DNA from: Arcobacter sp.
GTDB lineage: Bacteria; Campylobacterota; Campylobacteria; Campylobacterales; Arcobacteraceae
Length of the DNA stretch: 6,878 nt
Direction: 5' to 3'
NCBI GenBank assembly: GCA_016744485.1
Contig: JADGEG010000109.1
Span: 1 to 6,878, forward strand
Part shown: piece after piece, positions 1 through 6,855 of the stretch
Numbering within the stretch: position 1 is the stretch's first letter
Layout: each line of letters begins with the position of its first letter
Program-made: the position numbers and the translations under genes
The notes under the pieces: generated by a model
Databases searched by the model: none
Seen by the model: only the letters and a program-made list of their open reading frames with translations
What the model was told of the DNA's origin: nothing

Positions 1-3
1 CAA

Positions 4-109
4 CTCTCAATTTACTTTGAGGGAAGACTAGATAAAACACTAAATTTATGATTCAATTTTAGGAATTACTAGATGCTGACACAGATTATTGAACAGTCCA
101 CACTAGCAT
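4..109 (+). other. Cluster of three small hairpins, possible structured RNA
   Basis: No open reading frame of useful length is present. Read as plus-strand RNA, three helices can be drawn: 4-10 with 17-23 (7 bp including one G·U pair, 6-nt loop), 40-44 with 58-62 (5 bp, extendable by two pairs past a bulge) and 73-78 with 104-109 (6 bp including one G·U). The motif ACTAG occurs three times (27-31, 68-72, 102-106). The G·U pairs would become A·C mismatches in minus-strand RNA, so the plus strand is the better-folding one. I do not recognise an RNA family. The region could equally be unremarkable A+T-rich spacer, where weak helices form by chance. Confidence 0.2.
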
Positions 110-125
110 AATAAGTAAGAGCTAA

Positions 126-160
126 TCACTGTGTAGGCTTATAAAAAAGCTTCACAGTGA
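126..160. terminator. Strong hairpin downstream of symporter gene
   Basis: The outer arms TCACTGTG (126-133) and CACAGTGA (153-160) are perfectly complementary. Inside them AGGCTT (135-140) pairs with AAGCTT (147-152), leaving one bulged T at 134 and a 6-nt loop ATAAAA. The structure lies 25 nt past the stop codon of the minus-strand symporter gene, where a terminator is expected. However, no clear T tract follows it on either strand, and one inner pair is G·U on the plus strand but A·C on the minus strand. It may instead end, or belong to, a plus-strand transcript entering from outside the window. Confidence 0.4.
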
Positions 161-185
161 CTTAAAAATATTAATTGTAGAGAAC

Positions 186-1520
186 TTAAGTATTGTAATT
201 TTCTTTAAAATATCTATTAGTCTCTGCTGTAATTACTTTAGATAATAAAAGTAAAGCTATTAAGTTAGGTATTGCCATTAAACCATTTGCTAAATCTGAG
301 AAATTCCAAACAAATCTTAATTCCATCATTGCTCCTACCATAACAAAAGCAATAAAAACCACCCTATATAATTTAATAGATTTATCTCCAAAAAGAAATT
401 CAAATGATCTCTCTCCATAATACGACCAACCAAGAATTGTAGAATAAGCAAATAATACTGTTGCTATTAGGACAATAAAAGAACCTGTATCTCCTAAAAA
501 ATATTGAAAACTTTTTAAAGTTAAATCTCCTGCACCATTACCTTCTAACCAAATAGGTGCCATTAAAATAATAACCGCTGTCATAGTACATACAATTAAG
601 GTATCGATAAATGTTTGTGTCATAGATACTAAAGCTTGCTTAACTGGATCATTTGTTTTTGCTGCTGCTGCTGCTATTGGGGCAGAACCTAATCCTGATT
701 CATTTGAAAATACTCCCCTTGCAATACCAAAACGAATGGCAGCAGCAACTGCTGCACCTACAAATCCGCCAGTTGCTGCAAAAGGACTAAATGCATGATT
801 AAAAATCAAAGCAAAAGCTCCTGGAACTTTATCAAAATTTAATATTAAAATCAGAAGAGCTGTAGTTAAATACATAGCAATCATAATAGGAATTAAAAAA
901 GATGTTGTTTTTCCTATTGATTTAATACCTCCTAGAATAACTATTGCTGTTATTATTAAAAGAACAGAACCTGTAAGCCATGTTGGAGTTTGAAATTGTG
1001 AAAATAATGCAGATGCTACTGCATTTGATTGTGTCATATTTCCTATTCCAAAAGAAGCGATTACAGCAAAAAAAGCAAAAATCATACCAAGTTTTGGCAT
1101 ATTTAAACCCTTACTTAAATAGTACATAGGTCCACCTTTGAAACCATTTTCGCCTTTTTCTCTATATTTTACTGCTAGTACTGCTTCTGAATATTTTGTT
1201 GCCATTCCAACTAGACCAGTAACCCACATCCAAAATACTGCACCAGGGCCTCCCATTGTAATAGCAGTTGCAACACCAACAATATTACCTATACCAACAG
1301 TTGCTGCTAAGGCTGTCATAAGTGCTGCAAATTGAGATATATCTCCTTCTGATTTTTCATCTTTTGAAAAAATCAATTTTAGGGCATGTCCCATTGCCCA
1401 AAATTGCATTCCTTTTAATCTAATTGTTAAATAAAGCCCCGTCCCAACTAATAAAATTAACATAGGTACACCCCATACAAATGATGAAGCAGTCGACATC
1501 CAACTTTCTAAAAGTTCCAT
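186..1520 (-). CDS. AGCS-family sodium:alanine/glycine symporter
   Basis: A polytopic inner-membrane carrier of the alanine or glycine:cation symporter family (AlsT/DagA type), which takes up small neutral amino acids, usually with Na+. The 444 residues are normal for the family and consist of roughly ten hydrophobic segments. The family signature GGPGAVFWMWVTGLVG is at residues 90-105, and the conserved TVGIGNIVGVATAI (74-87), GNMTQSNAVA (160-169) and GIARGVFSNESGLGSAP (265-281) stretches are all present. The ATG start has an excellent ribosome site (AGGAGG, 7-nt spacing). The gene stands alone, 128 bp behind mltA with its own candidate promoters, so it is probably a separate transcription unit. 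Nothing in the sequence fixes the substrate (alanine, glycine or another amino acid) or the coupling ion, so no gene symbol is given. No truncation or frameshift is seen. Confidence 0.93.
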   Translation of the reverse strand: MELLESWMSTASSFVWGVPMLILLVGTGLYLTIRLKGMQFWAMGHALKLIFSKDEKSEGDISQFAALMTALAATVGIGNIVGVATAITMGGPGAVFWMWVTGLVGMATKYSEAVLAVKYREKGENGFKGGPMYYLSKGLNMPKLGMIFAFFAVIASFGIGNMTQSNAVASALFSQFQTPTWLTGSVLLIITAIVILGGIKSIGKTTSFLIPIMIAMYLTTALLILILNFDKVPGAFALIFNHAFSPFAATGGFVGAAVAAAIRFGIARGVFSNESGLGSAPIAAAAAKTNDPVKQALVSMTQTFIDTLIVCTMTAVIILMAPIWLEGNGAGDLTLKSFQYFLGDTGSFIVLIATVLFAYSTILGWSYYGERSFEFLFGDKSIKLYRVVFIAFVMVGAMMELRFVWNFSDLANGLMAIPNLIALLLLSKVITAETNRYFKENYNT

Positions 1521-1527
1521 ACTTTTT

Positions 1528-1533
1528 CCTCCT
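1528..1533 (-). promoter_or_regulatory. Ribosome binding site of symporter gene
   Basis: On the minus strand this reads AGGAGG, a full Shine-Dalgarno match, 7 nt before the ATG at 1520. It settles the start of the symporter gene and suggests efficient translation. Confidence 0.85.
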
Positions 1534-1558
1534 AATATATAATTAAATTGATATATTT

Positions 1559-1636
1559 TGTATAAAACAATAATGCTTTAAAATTAAAATATATGCATAA
1601 TCAGTTTAAAGTATAAATAGGGTACAAAAGTATCAA
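1559..1636 (-). promoter_or_regulatory. Candidate promoter region of symporter gene
   Basis: Two sigma-70-like candidates are visible on the minus strand. One has TTGATA at 1631-1636 and TATACT at 1610-1615, with a short 15-nt spacer, giving a leader of about 80 nt. The other has only a -10-like TATACA at 1559-1564, giving a leader of about 30 nt. Campylobacterota promoters often lack a recognisable -35 box, so neither can be excluded. An inverted repeat, CTTTAAA (1576-1582) and TTTAAAG (1605-1611), lies between and partly over the upstream -10 box. It could be an operator, but in such A+T-rich sequence it may be chance. No riboswitch fold was recognised in the leader. Confidence 0.35.
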
Positions 1637-1648
1637 AAAAAAGAAATT

Positions 1649-2749
1649 TTAATATTTTTTATTAGGAATTAATATTATTAATGTTCCTTTTTCTTTCATA
1701 AGACCTGCTAAATGTTCAGCTTCTTTTCCATGTCCCCAAAAAAAATCAGCTCGTATTTCTCCTTTAATAGCTCCACCTACATCAGCTGCTACCATTAAAT
1801 GATTAATGCTTTGTTTGTTTTGTGGATTATATGTATTAATAAATACAGGCATTCCTAAGGGAATATATTTTCTATCTACTGCTAAATTTCTTCTTGCTGT
1901 AAGTTCTATTCCTAATGCACCTGTTGCACTTTTAGAACTTTGAGTAAAGAATACATAACTTTTATTTAAATTTAATATTTTATCTACTTCCAAAGGATGC
2001 TCATATAAATATTTTTTGATACTTTGAAGTGATATATCTTTTCTTTTAATGAAATTATTTTTAATAAAATACTTTCCTATGGCAAAATATTTTCTACCAT
2101 TTTGATTTGCATAAGCTATATTAATTATTTCACCTGTATCAAGCTTTACTTTTCCAGAACCTTGAATATGCAAGAAAAATAAATCTATTTTATTATCAAC
2201 ATAAGTAATCACTTCTAAATTAGATTTATTTTTTATATTTTTTCTTTCTTCATAAGCTATTAGCTTATTATTATTTATTTTTCCTCTTAATCTATAATCT
2301 TTTAATTTTGGATAAATAGAGCTTAAATCAACTGAGATTAAGTCATTTGGTACTTTATATATTGGATATTTATATCTATTATCTTTGATTTTACTACCAT
2401 ATAATAGTGGTTCATAATAGCCTGTGATTAGTCCAATATTTTTATCATTTTTACTATATAACATGTAAGGTGTGAAATTTCTAATAAAAAAATCTTTTGC
2501 ATTTGTATTTGAGTTACTTTTTTCACAAACATTATAAAACAATTTATATCTTTTAGATTTTATACAAGATTTTTTAAAAACATTAAAAGCTAATTCTAAG
2601 TTATCTTTATAAAAACCATTTATATTATCAAATGAAATTTCTTTTAAATTTGCTTGTGAGATTTGTTTAAAGTTTTTATCATATTGTTTAGTTGAACATG
2701 CACTAATAAAAAGTACGAATAAGATTATAAGTGTATTTGTATAAAACAT
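1649..2749 (-). CDS. mltA: Membrane-bound lytic murein transglycosylase A (lipoprotein)
   Basis: Cleaves the MurNAc-GlcNAc bond of peptidoglycan to leave 1,6-anhydromuropeptides, acting from the outer membrane into the periplasm during wall growth and recycling. The N-terminus is a lipoprotein signal: hydrophobic residues 5-15, then a lipobox ISAC with Cys18 as the lipidation site. The MltA domain follows, with GLITGYYEPLLYG at 106-118 and FFLHIQGSGKV at 191-201. The C-terminal 3D domain contains AVDRKYIPLGMPV (290-302), AADVGGAIKG (321-330) and RADFFWGHG (333-341). The catalytic aspartate known from E. coli MltA should be one of D323 or D335. The length of 366 residues is close to the E. coli protein. 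The start ATG has only a distant AAGG about 11 nt upstream, inside the end of the preceding gene. It lies 8 bp behind the AlbA_2 gene, so it is probably co-transcribed with it. A possible weak terminator, an A+T stem then eight T, follows the stop near 1635-1648. Confidence 0.95.
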   Translation of the reverse strand: MFYTNTLIILFVLFISACSTKQYDKNFKQISQANLKEISFDNINGFYKDNLELAFNVFKKSCIKSKRYKLFYNVCEKSNSNTNAKDFFIRNFTPYMLYSKNDKNIGLITGYYEPLLYGSKIKDNRYKYPIYKVPNDLISVDLSSIYPKLKDYRLRGKINNNKLIAYEERKNIKNKSNLEVITYVDNKIDLFFLHIQGSGKVKLDTGEIINIAYANQNGRKYFAIGKYFIKNNFIKRKDISLQSIKKYLYEHPLEVDKILNLNKSYVFFTQSSKSATGALGIELTARRNLAVDRKYIPLGMPVFINTYNPQNKQSINHLMVAADVGGAIKGEIRADFFWGHGKEAEHLAGLMKEKGTLIILIPNKKY

Positions 2750-2757
2750 AATTTAGA

Positions 2758-3912
2758 CTACCTTAGAATTATACATTTAAACTCTTCTTTCTCTATATCA
2801 TTTATAAATTCAATATCTGTATTTATGCTTAAAACTCGTTTTATCCCACTTCCTCTACCAGTATAAGGTAATACATTATTACACATACGGTCTAAAGTTT
2901 GGTTTCTTCTTATTGTATTACCTAGTTTGATTTTTTCAACAGTTAATGAATTAAACAATTTACCTGGACTAGTTATCTCGACTCTAGTGTTAAATATGAA
3001 TACCTGTATAGGCTTATATATTTGATAGTCTCTATGTATTAAAGCATTTACAATAAGTTCACCTAAGATGATTTCATTGATTTCTAAAACACCATTAGAA
3101 TTAAAATTTTCTTCTTCTTGTCTACTTAATAAATTACTTTTCATAAAACTCATACTTGCATTATAAAGTGTTTCAAAATCCCCATAAATTCTTTTTTCAG
3201 AGATGTATTGTGTTACTGAAATATTATTTCCTACAAAATGACAACAATCAATATAAAATGATTTATTATATTTTTGAGGATTTATTCCAAATATTAAATT
3301 TCCTGCAAGTGTTAAATTTTCATCTTTCATAATATCAAAATTTTGTAATAAAGTTTTCAAATTTAACTTTTCACTTTTTAATTCTTCATACAAATCCTTA
3401 TCAAATTTCTCTAAAAATTTAGTAAAAAGCTGCATACTTAAATCATTAAAATCACTATTATAAACTTTTTCTTCATCTGGAAATAATTTTTTAGATTCTG
3501 CAAATAATCTTTTAAGTTCTTCTTGTGAAATCTTTTTTTTATCTGCACCTGACTTAATATAATAATCTCCACTACTTGTAGCATAAGGTTTACTAGTGCC
3601 ATTTTTTATAGAAACAACTATTAATCTTTTATCATCTATTGATATGTTTTGCATTAAAGGATGTATAGGAGGTTTTGTATTTTCATTAGCGGCATTACCA
3701 ATTAATTGTCCTATTTTTTCTATTTCTATCTCACTTAAACCAAGTATTTCATTAGTTTTATCAAGAACACCAAAAACTATAATTCCACCCTCTGCATTTG
3801 CAAATGCAACAAATTCTTTTGCTAAATCTTTACTACTTACAGCTTGTACTTTAAATTGTGTATAACTATCTTCACCATTTGAAATTCTTTCAAGTAATTC
3901 TAATGTTTCCAT
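2758..3912 (-). CDS. AlbA_2 (Schlafen-like) and GHKL ATP-binding domain protein
   Basis: A 384-residue cytoplasmic protein of the COG2865 type, whose members are called predicted transcriptional regulators or DNA-binding ATPases; no reaction is established for this one. Residues 1-135 form an AlbA_2 domain: EDSYTQFK at 14-21, then EFVAFANAEGGIIVFGVLD (33-51), in which FANAEGG and GV are family hallmarks, and the later YYIKSGADKKKIS (117-129). Residues 280-360 resemble the GHKL/HATPase_c_4 fold: E285 within GELIVNALIHRDY (284-296) is the usual ATP-binding helix, VEITSPGKL (311-319) the next motif, and GRGSGIKRV (352-360) the glycine-rich lid. The protein ends right after this domain (EEFKCIILR) without the winged-helix tail of longer relatives. 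Its ATG overlaps the end of the PHP-ATPase gene by 13 nt and the best ribosome match, AAGGGA, is some 12 nt away, so translation is probably coupled. A run of eight A in codons 125-127 is a possible slippage site. The partner gene suggests a defence-related role, by inference. Confidence 0.87.
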   Translation of the reverse strand: METLELLERISNGEDSYTQFKVQAVSSKDLAKEFVAFANAEGGIIVFGVLDKTNEILGLSEIEIEKIGQLIGNAANENTKPPIHPLMQNISIDDKRLIVVSIKNGTSKPYATSSGDYYIKSGADKKKISQEELKRLFAESKKLFPDEEKVYNSDFNDLSMQLFTKFLEKFDKDLYEELKSEKLNLKTLLQNFDIMKDENLTLAGNLIFGINPQKYNKSFYIDCCHFVGNNISVTQYISEKRIYGDFETLYNASMSFMKSNLLSRQEEENFNSNGVLEINEIILGELIVNALIHRDYQIYKPIQVFIFNTRVEITSPGKLFNSLTVEKIKLGNTIRRNQTLDRMCNNVLPYTGRGSGIKRVLSINTDIEFINDIEKEEFKCIILR

Positions 3913-6479
3913 AAATTATATATATCCCTTCTTTTATCAAAGGCCTCTTCTCCACCTTCCATTATATTTATAATATTGTCTTGCATATCATGATTATCTA
4001 TACTGCCAGTTTGAATATTAATCTTATCTTCTTCATAATTACAAACCACTATTTGTTCACAATCTCCTAAAACTGGTATATTAGCATTATGAGTTGCGAA
4101 TATAAATTGAGTTTTATTTTTTAGTTTTATTAACTCTTTTATAACTTCTTTATAAATAGTTTGATTATCTAAATCATCTTCTGGTTGATCAATTATAATT
4201 ATATCATTATCTCTTTGTGTCAAAATAAATATAATCAAGGCTGATGCACGTTGACCTAGTGAATGATTTACTAGTAGTTCTTTATTATAAAATATTTCTA
4301 TTTTATTTGATACTTGAAAAGTAAGAAGCGATGAGAGTGAGTTTATAAATTTCTCTTTAAATATTAATAGTTTATTACCACCAAATGAGATATTATCCAA
4401 GTCATTATATATTTCAATACAATCTTTATATTGAGTAAGTTTTTCATAATCAGCTTTTGCTAATCCACTTCCACTAAAAAAATTTCTTAAATATTGAAGA
4501 AAAGAGTCTTTATCTCCTTTAAATGTTGCTTTTAATTCAATAGATGATTTATTTTGATTTATAGAGTTTATTCCATCTTCAATTAATCTAAATTCATCTA
4601 AATATAAAATATTTAATTCTGATATAAGTTTTGCTAAATCAGCAGATAAATTCTTTTTTATATTTGATAGTTTTTTAATCTCTTTTAGCATTAATTCTTG
4701 TGAATTTAATGTTTTTGTATAATTTATAAAATCATCAGCTCTTAAGTTATCAGGAAGTTTAATATCTCTTTGAATTTCTAAAAAGGTATCATTAAATTTT
4801 TTATATTCATTAGTAAGTTCTTTTTCTAAAGCATCTATATTTTTAAAATTATTTAATAGAATATGTAAACTTCTTTCAGTTTCAATAAAACCTTCTTTTG
4901 TTTCATCTATTACTTTATATAATTTATCAAAAAGATATCCATTTTCTTTAGATTCATAATATTTAATACTATTAAAAAAGTCATTTTCTTCGTATTTAGC
5001 TAAATATTCGTTTGTATCATTACTAAAATTTTCAAGCTCTTTTCTAATAGTAGCAAAAGCAGTTTTGTCTTTATTGAACTCCATTTGTTTTTTCAACTTT
5101 TCTTCAATATTATGCTTTTTAAACTCATTGATTTTTAATTTTAATTCTTCTATTCTTTTTTCAACTTCTTCTGTTTTATCATCTAAATTATCATATTTTT
5201 TTATATTTTCTAGTAATGATTTTATCTCTTGTTTTTTCATATCAATTTTAGATTTAATATTTTTAGTTTTATCTCCAATAAATTTATTTATTAAATCATT
5301 TTCATATCCATCTTTATAACTTGATAAATCTTTTTGTCCAAAATATAATGGTTTGTTAAGAAGTGAAAAAATATCAAGATTTTTTATTTCATCACCTTTT
5401 TTAATCTCTATACTGTGTCCATAAACTCGCTCAATTGAATATTCATTGCCACGGTTATCAAATGCTTTTATAGTTATTTTTCCTGCACTAGCTAATAGTT
5501 TTTCTATCAAATGATTTTTATATTTATAATCTGCATTCTTGTGCGAAAATTCTAAATCTAATCCATACCTAATAGCTTCAATAATAGAAGATTTTCCACT
5601 ACCACGAACTCCTACAAAATTATTCATAGATGATGATAATTCAATAGTTTGTCCATCTAATTTACCGCCACTAAATGAGATTGATTTTAAATATGAGTTT
5701 TGGGTTTTGGGTTTTTCTTTTTTTACTCTATACTCTTTATCCTGTAATGCAAACTTAACTGCTTCAAAATTATAATCACCAATCTTAATATATGATTTTT
5801 TACCTTTTCCTATCTCTCCAATAGTCTTAGGGTCTGAACCTTCTACAAAGGCAGGTAAATCATTATCTAACCATTGATTCCAATCTTTAAAATCATATTT
5901 AGTTACTTTTTGAAAACCTATTACATTGTTTCTAAATAGTTTCTTGCTAGAAAATTCTGAAATTCTGCCGCCATCTAATGCTGTGAAAAATCCACTTTTA
6001 TCTTCAACATGAGCCAATATGATAAAATAAGCTCTTTGATATTTATTTAACTTTTCTATTGTAGCTATCAGATTATCATTACTTCTTCCATTTTCATTTT
6101 CATAATTTGTTTGTCCTGAAAAAGTTTCACTAATGAATTGTTGAATATAGTTATTTCCATTTTCCAACCATTCATTAGAATTAAAAACTACAAGAGTGTG
6201 TATCCCATTTGCTCCATCATTTACTGATAGTTCCACACCTGTCATAATAAATATATCTTCTTTATTTGCTTTTTTTCTAATCGACTGGAACTCTTCAAGA
6301 TTAAATTTATTATGATTTGTAATTATACCAACAGAAATATTACTTTCTTTTAATTTATTTACATAAGAGCCAATATATTCAGTTTCATCTTCATTATATT
6401 TAAATTCTTTATCACTATTTGTATGTAAATGACAATCAAATCTTACCCATTGTGAACCATTGATAAATTTATCATTCAT
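3900..6479 (-). CDS. PHP-domain SMC/ABC-type ATPase (TrlF-like)
   Basis: An 859-residue protein combining a PHP metal-dependent phosphoesterase domain with an SMC/RecN-like ATPase, the architecture usually annotated as TrlF-family or PHP-AAA protein. The PHP part (about 1-255) has DCHLHTNSD (15-23), ITNHN (53-57), TGVELS (80-85), a histidine at 94, AHVEDKSG (156-163) and EGSDPK (213-218). The last motif lacks the histidine usual in SD.H. The ATPase half starts with Walker A GVRGSGKS (290-297), then YFGQKDLS with Q382. A charged helical, partly coiled-coil insert runs from about 395 to 650. The protein ends with signature SLGQRASA (740-747), Walker B IIIIDQPEDDLD (760-771) with catalytic E767, and the H-loop ATHNAN (H797). 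I chose the ATG at 6479 because GGAG lies 6 nt before it. An in-frame TTG at 6491 would add four residues but overlaps that ribosome site. It is first in a two-gene unit, 71 bp behind the zinc-ribbon gene. Family function is not firmly known. DNA or RNA cleavage under ATPase control is inference. Confidence 0.88.
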   Translation of the reverse strand: MNDKFINGSQWVRFDCHLHTNSDKEFKYNEDETEYIGSYVNKLKESNISVGIITNHNKFNLEEFQSIRKKANKEDIFIMTGVELSVNDGANGIHTLVVFNSNEWLENGNNYIQQFISETFSGQTNYENENGRSNDNLIATIEKLNKYQRAYFIILAHVEDKSGFFTALDGGRISEFSSKKLFRNNVIGFQKVTKYDFKDWNQWLDNDLPAFVEGSDPKTIGEIGKGKKSYIKIGDYNFEAVKFALQDKEYRVKKEKPKTQNSYLKSISFSGGKLDGQTIELSSSMNNFVGVRGSGKSSIIEAIRYGLDLEFSHKNADYKYKNHLIEKLLASAGKITIKAFDNRGNEYSIERVYGHSIEIKKGDEIKNLDIFSLLNKPLYFGQKDLSSYKDGYENDLINKFIGDKTKNIKSKIDMKKQEIKSLLENIKKYDNLDDKTEEVEKRIEELKLKINEFKKHNIEEKLKKQMEFNKDKTAFATIRKELENFSNDTNEYLAKYEENDFFNSIKYYESKENGYLFDKLYKVIDETKEGFIETERSLHILLNNFKNIDALEKELTNEYKKFNDTFLEIQRDIKLPDNLRADDFINYTKTLNSQELMLKEIKKLSNIKKNLSADLAKLISELNILYLDEFRLIEDGINSINQNKSSIELKATFKGDKDSFLQYLRNFFSGSGLAKADYEKLTQYKDCIEIYNDLDNISFGGNKLLIFKEKFINSLSSLLTFQVSNKIEIFYNKELLVNHSLGQRASALIIFILTQRDNDIIIIDQPEDDLDNQTIYKEVIKELIKLKNKTQFIFATHNANIPVLGDCEQIVVCNYEEDKINIQTGSIDNHDMQDNIINIMEGGEEAFDKRRDIYNLWKH

Positions 6480-6485
6480 ACTTTT

Positions 6486-6489
6486 CTCC
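6486..6489 (-). promoter_or_regulatory. Ribosome binding site that decides the PHP-ATPase start
   Basis: On the minus strand this is GGAG, 6 nt before the ATG at 6479. It overlaps the alternative TTG codon (6491-6489), so that TTG is unlikely to be the true start. Confidence 0.7.
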
Positions 6490-6496
6490 AACTTTT

Positions 6497-6542
6497 ATTA
6501 TATAATTTAATTTTCTTAGAATATTTTTTTAAATAAATTATA
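6497..6542 (-). promoter_or_regulatory. Candidate -10 boxes for the PHP-ATPase/AlbA_2 operon
   Basis: Two perfect TATAAT hexamers occur on the minus strand, at 6537-6542 and 6497-6502. The first would give a leader of about 50 nt and is the better candidate. The second would start transcription almost at the ribosome site. No convincing -35 box is seen, as is common in Campylobacterota. In such A+T-rich DNA, TATAAT can arise by chance, so the operon may also be fed by read-through from dnaK; no clear terminator separates them. Confidence 0.35.
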
Positions 6543-6550
6543 TCTTAATA

Positions 6551-6835
6551 TTAATTAGATACTTGGTGTACTTCTTTGATTTTGCAAGTTTTACATTGAT
6601 ATTGTATGTCTATAGTTCCAGAGCATCTATCGTTTTTAAGTATTTTTTTTGTAATAATTTCATGTTCAAAGGTAGTGTTAGTATTTTTATCAAAAAATAC
6701 TTTTGTTTTATCATTGCAATTTGGACACTGTCCTTTATTAAATTTATCAAGCCTTGAATGCTTGGTCTTAAAATAAAGTAAAATAGAAAAAATTACAATT
6801 AAAAATATTATTAATAAAAATACTAAAGTTTGCAT
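6551..6835 (-). CDS. Small membrane-anchored zinc-ribbon protein, unknown function
   Basis: A 94-residue protein that I cannot assign to a named family. Residues 3-22 form one hydrophobic membrane segment, followed by a basic stretch (KTKHSR), which by the positive-inside rule puts the rest in the cytoplasm. The soluble part has two cysteine pairs, CPNC (37-40) and CKTC (81-84), plus Cys71. The spacing resembles a zinc ribbon or treble-clef-like metal site. The ATG is the only usable start: upstream in this frame no ATG, GTG or TTG precedes a stop. No good Shine-Dalgarno is present. It begins 11 bp after the dnaK stop codon, so it is probably the last gene of the dnaK transcript, translated by re-initiation or coupling. 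Base composition matches the neighbours. It is real by position, coding length and motif content, but its role is unknown. Confidence 0.75.
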   Translation of the reverse strand: MQTLVFLLIIFLIVIFSILLYFKTKHSRLDKFNKGQCPNCNDKTKVFFDKNTNTTFEHEIITKKILKNDRCSGTIDIQYQCKTCKIKEVHQVSN

Positions 6836-6838
6836 AAA

Positions 6839-6855
6839 GCAGAGTATTACTCTAC
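6839..6855 (-). other. Small hairpin at the dnaK stop codon
   Basis: On the minus strand GTAGAG and CTCTGC can pair (6 bp including one T·G) around a TAATA loop that contains the dnaK TAA stop. It occupies the place where the ribosome site of the next gene should be, ending 3 nt before that ATG. It may influence re-initiation, or be a chance palindrome (AGAGTATTACTCT on the plus strand). Confidence 0.25.

Noticed and set aside
73..111. Twelve-codon plus-strand frame starting MLTQIIEQ
   Set aside because: Too short to support, and no ribosome site precedes it.
1..160. 3' end of RNase P RNA, suggested by CTAGATG, AGTCCAC and GGCTTAT in that order
   Set aside because: The conserved ACAGAA segment is missing, and GGCTTAT falls in the inner arm and loop of a strong hairpin and not before a closing P1 strand. 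A family search with the left flank would settle it.
1138..1335. Plus-strand open frame of 65 codons inside the symporter gene
   Set aside because: It is antisense to a well-conserved membrane protein gene, has no ribosome site, and its translation has no recognisable features. The same holds for the plus-strand frames at 3596-3865, 5065-5319, 5539-5775 and 6563-6757, which mirror the minus-strand genes.
6480..6491. TTG at 6491 as the start of the PHP-ATPase
   Set aside because: The TTG overlaps the GGAG that is well placed for the ATG at 6479; the added four residues have no support.
2762..6522. Direct repeat CTTAGAAT at 2762-2769 and 6515-6522 flanking the two-gene unit, as an insertion footprint
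   Set aside because: Eight bases in A+T-rich DNA are easily matched by chance, and the left copy encodes the final residues of the AlbA_2 protein.
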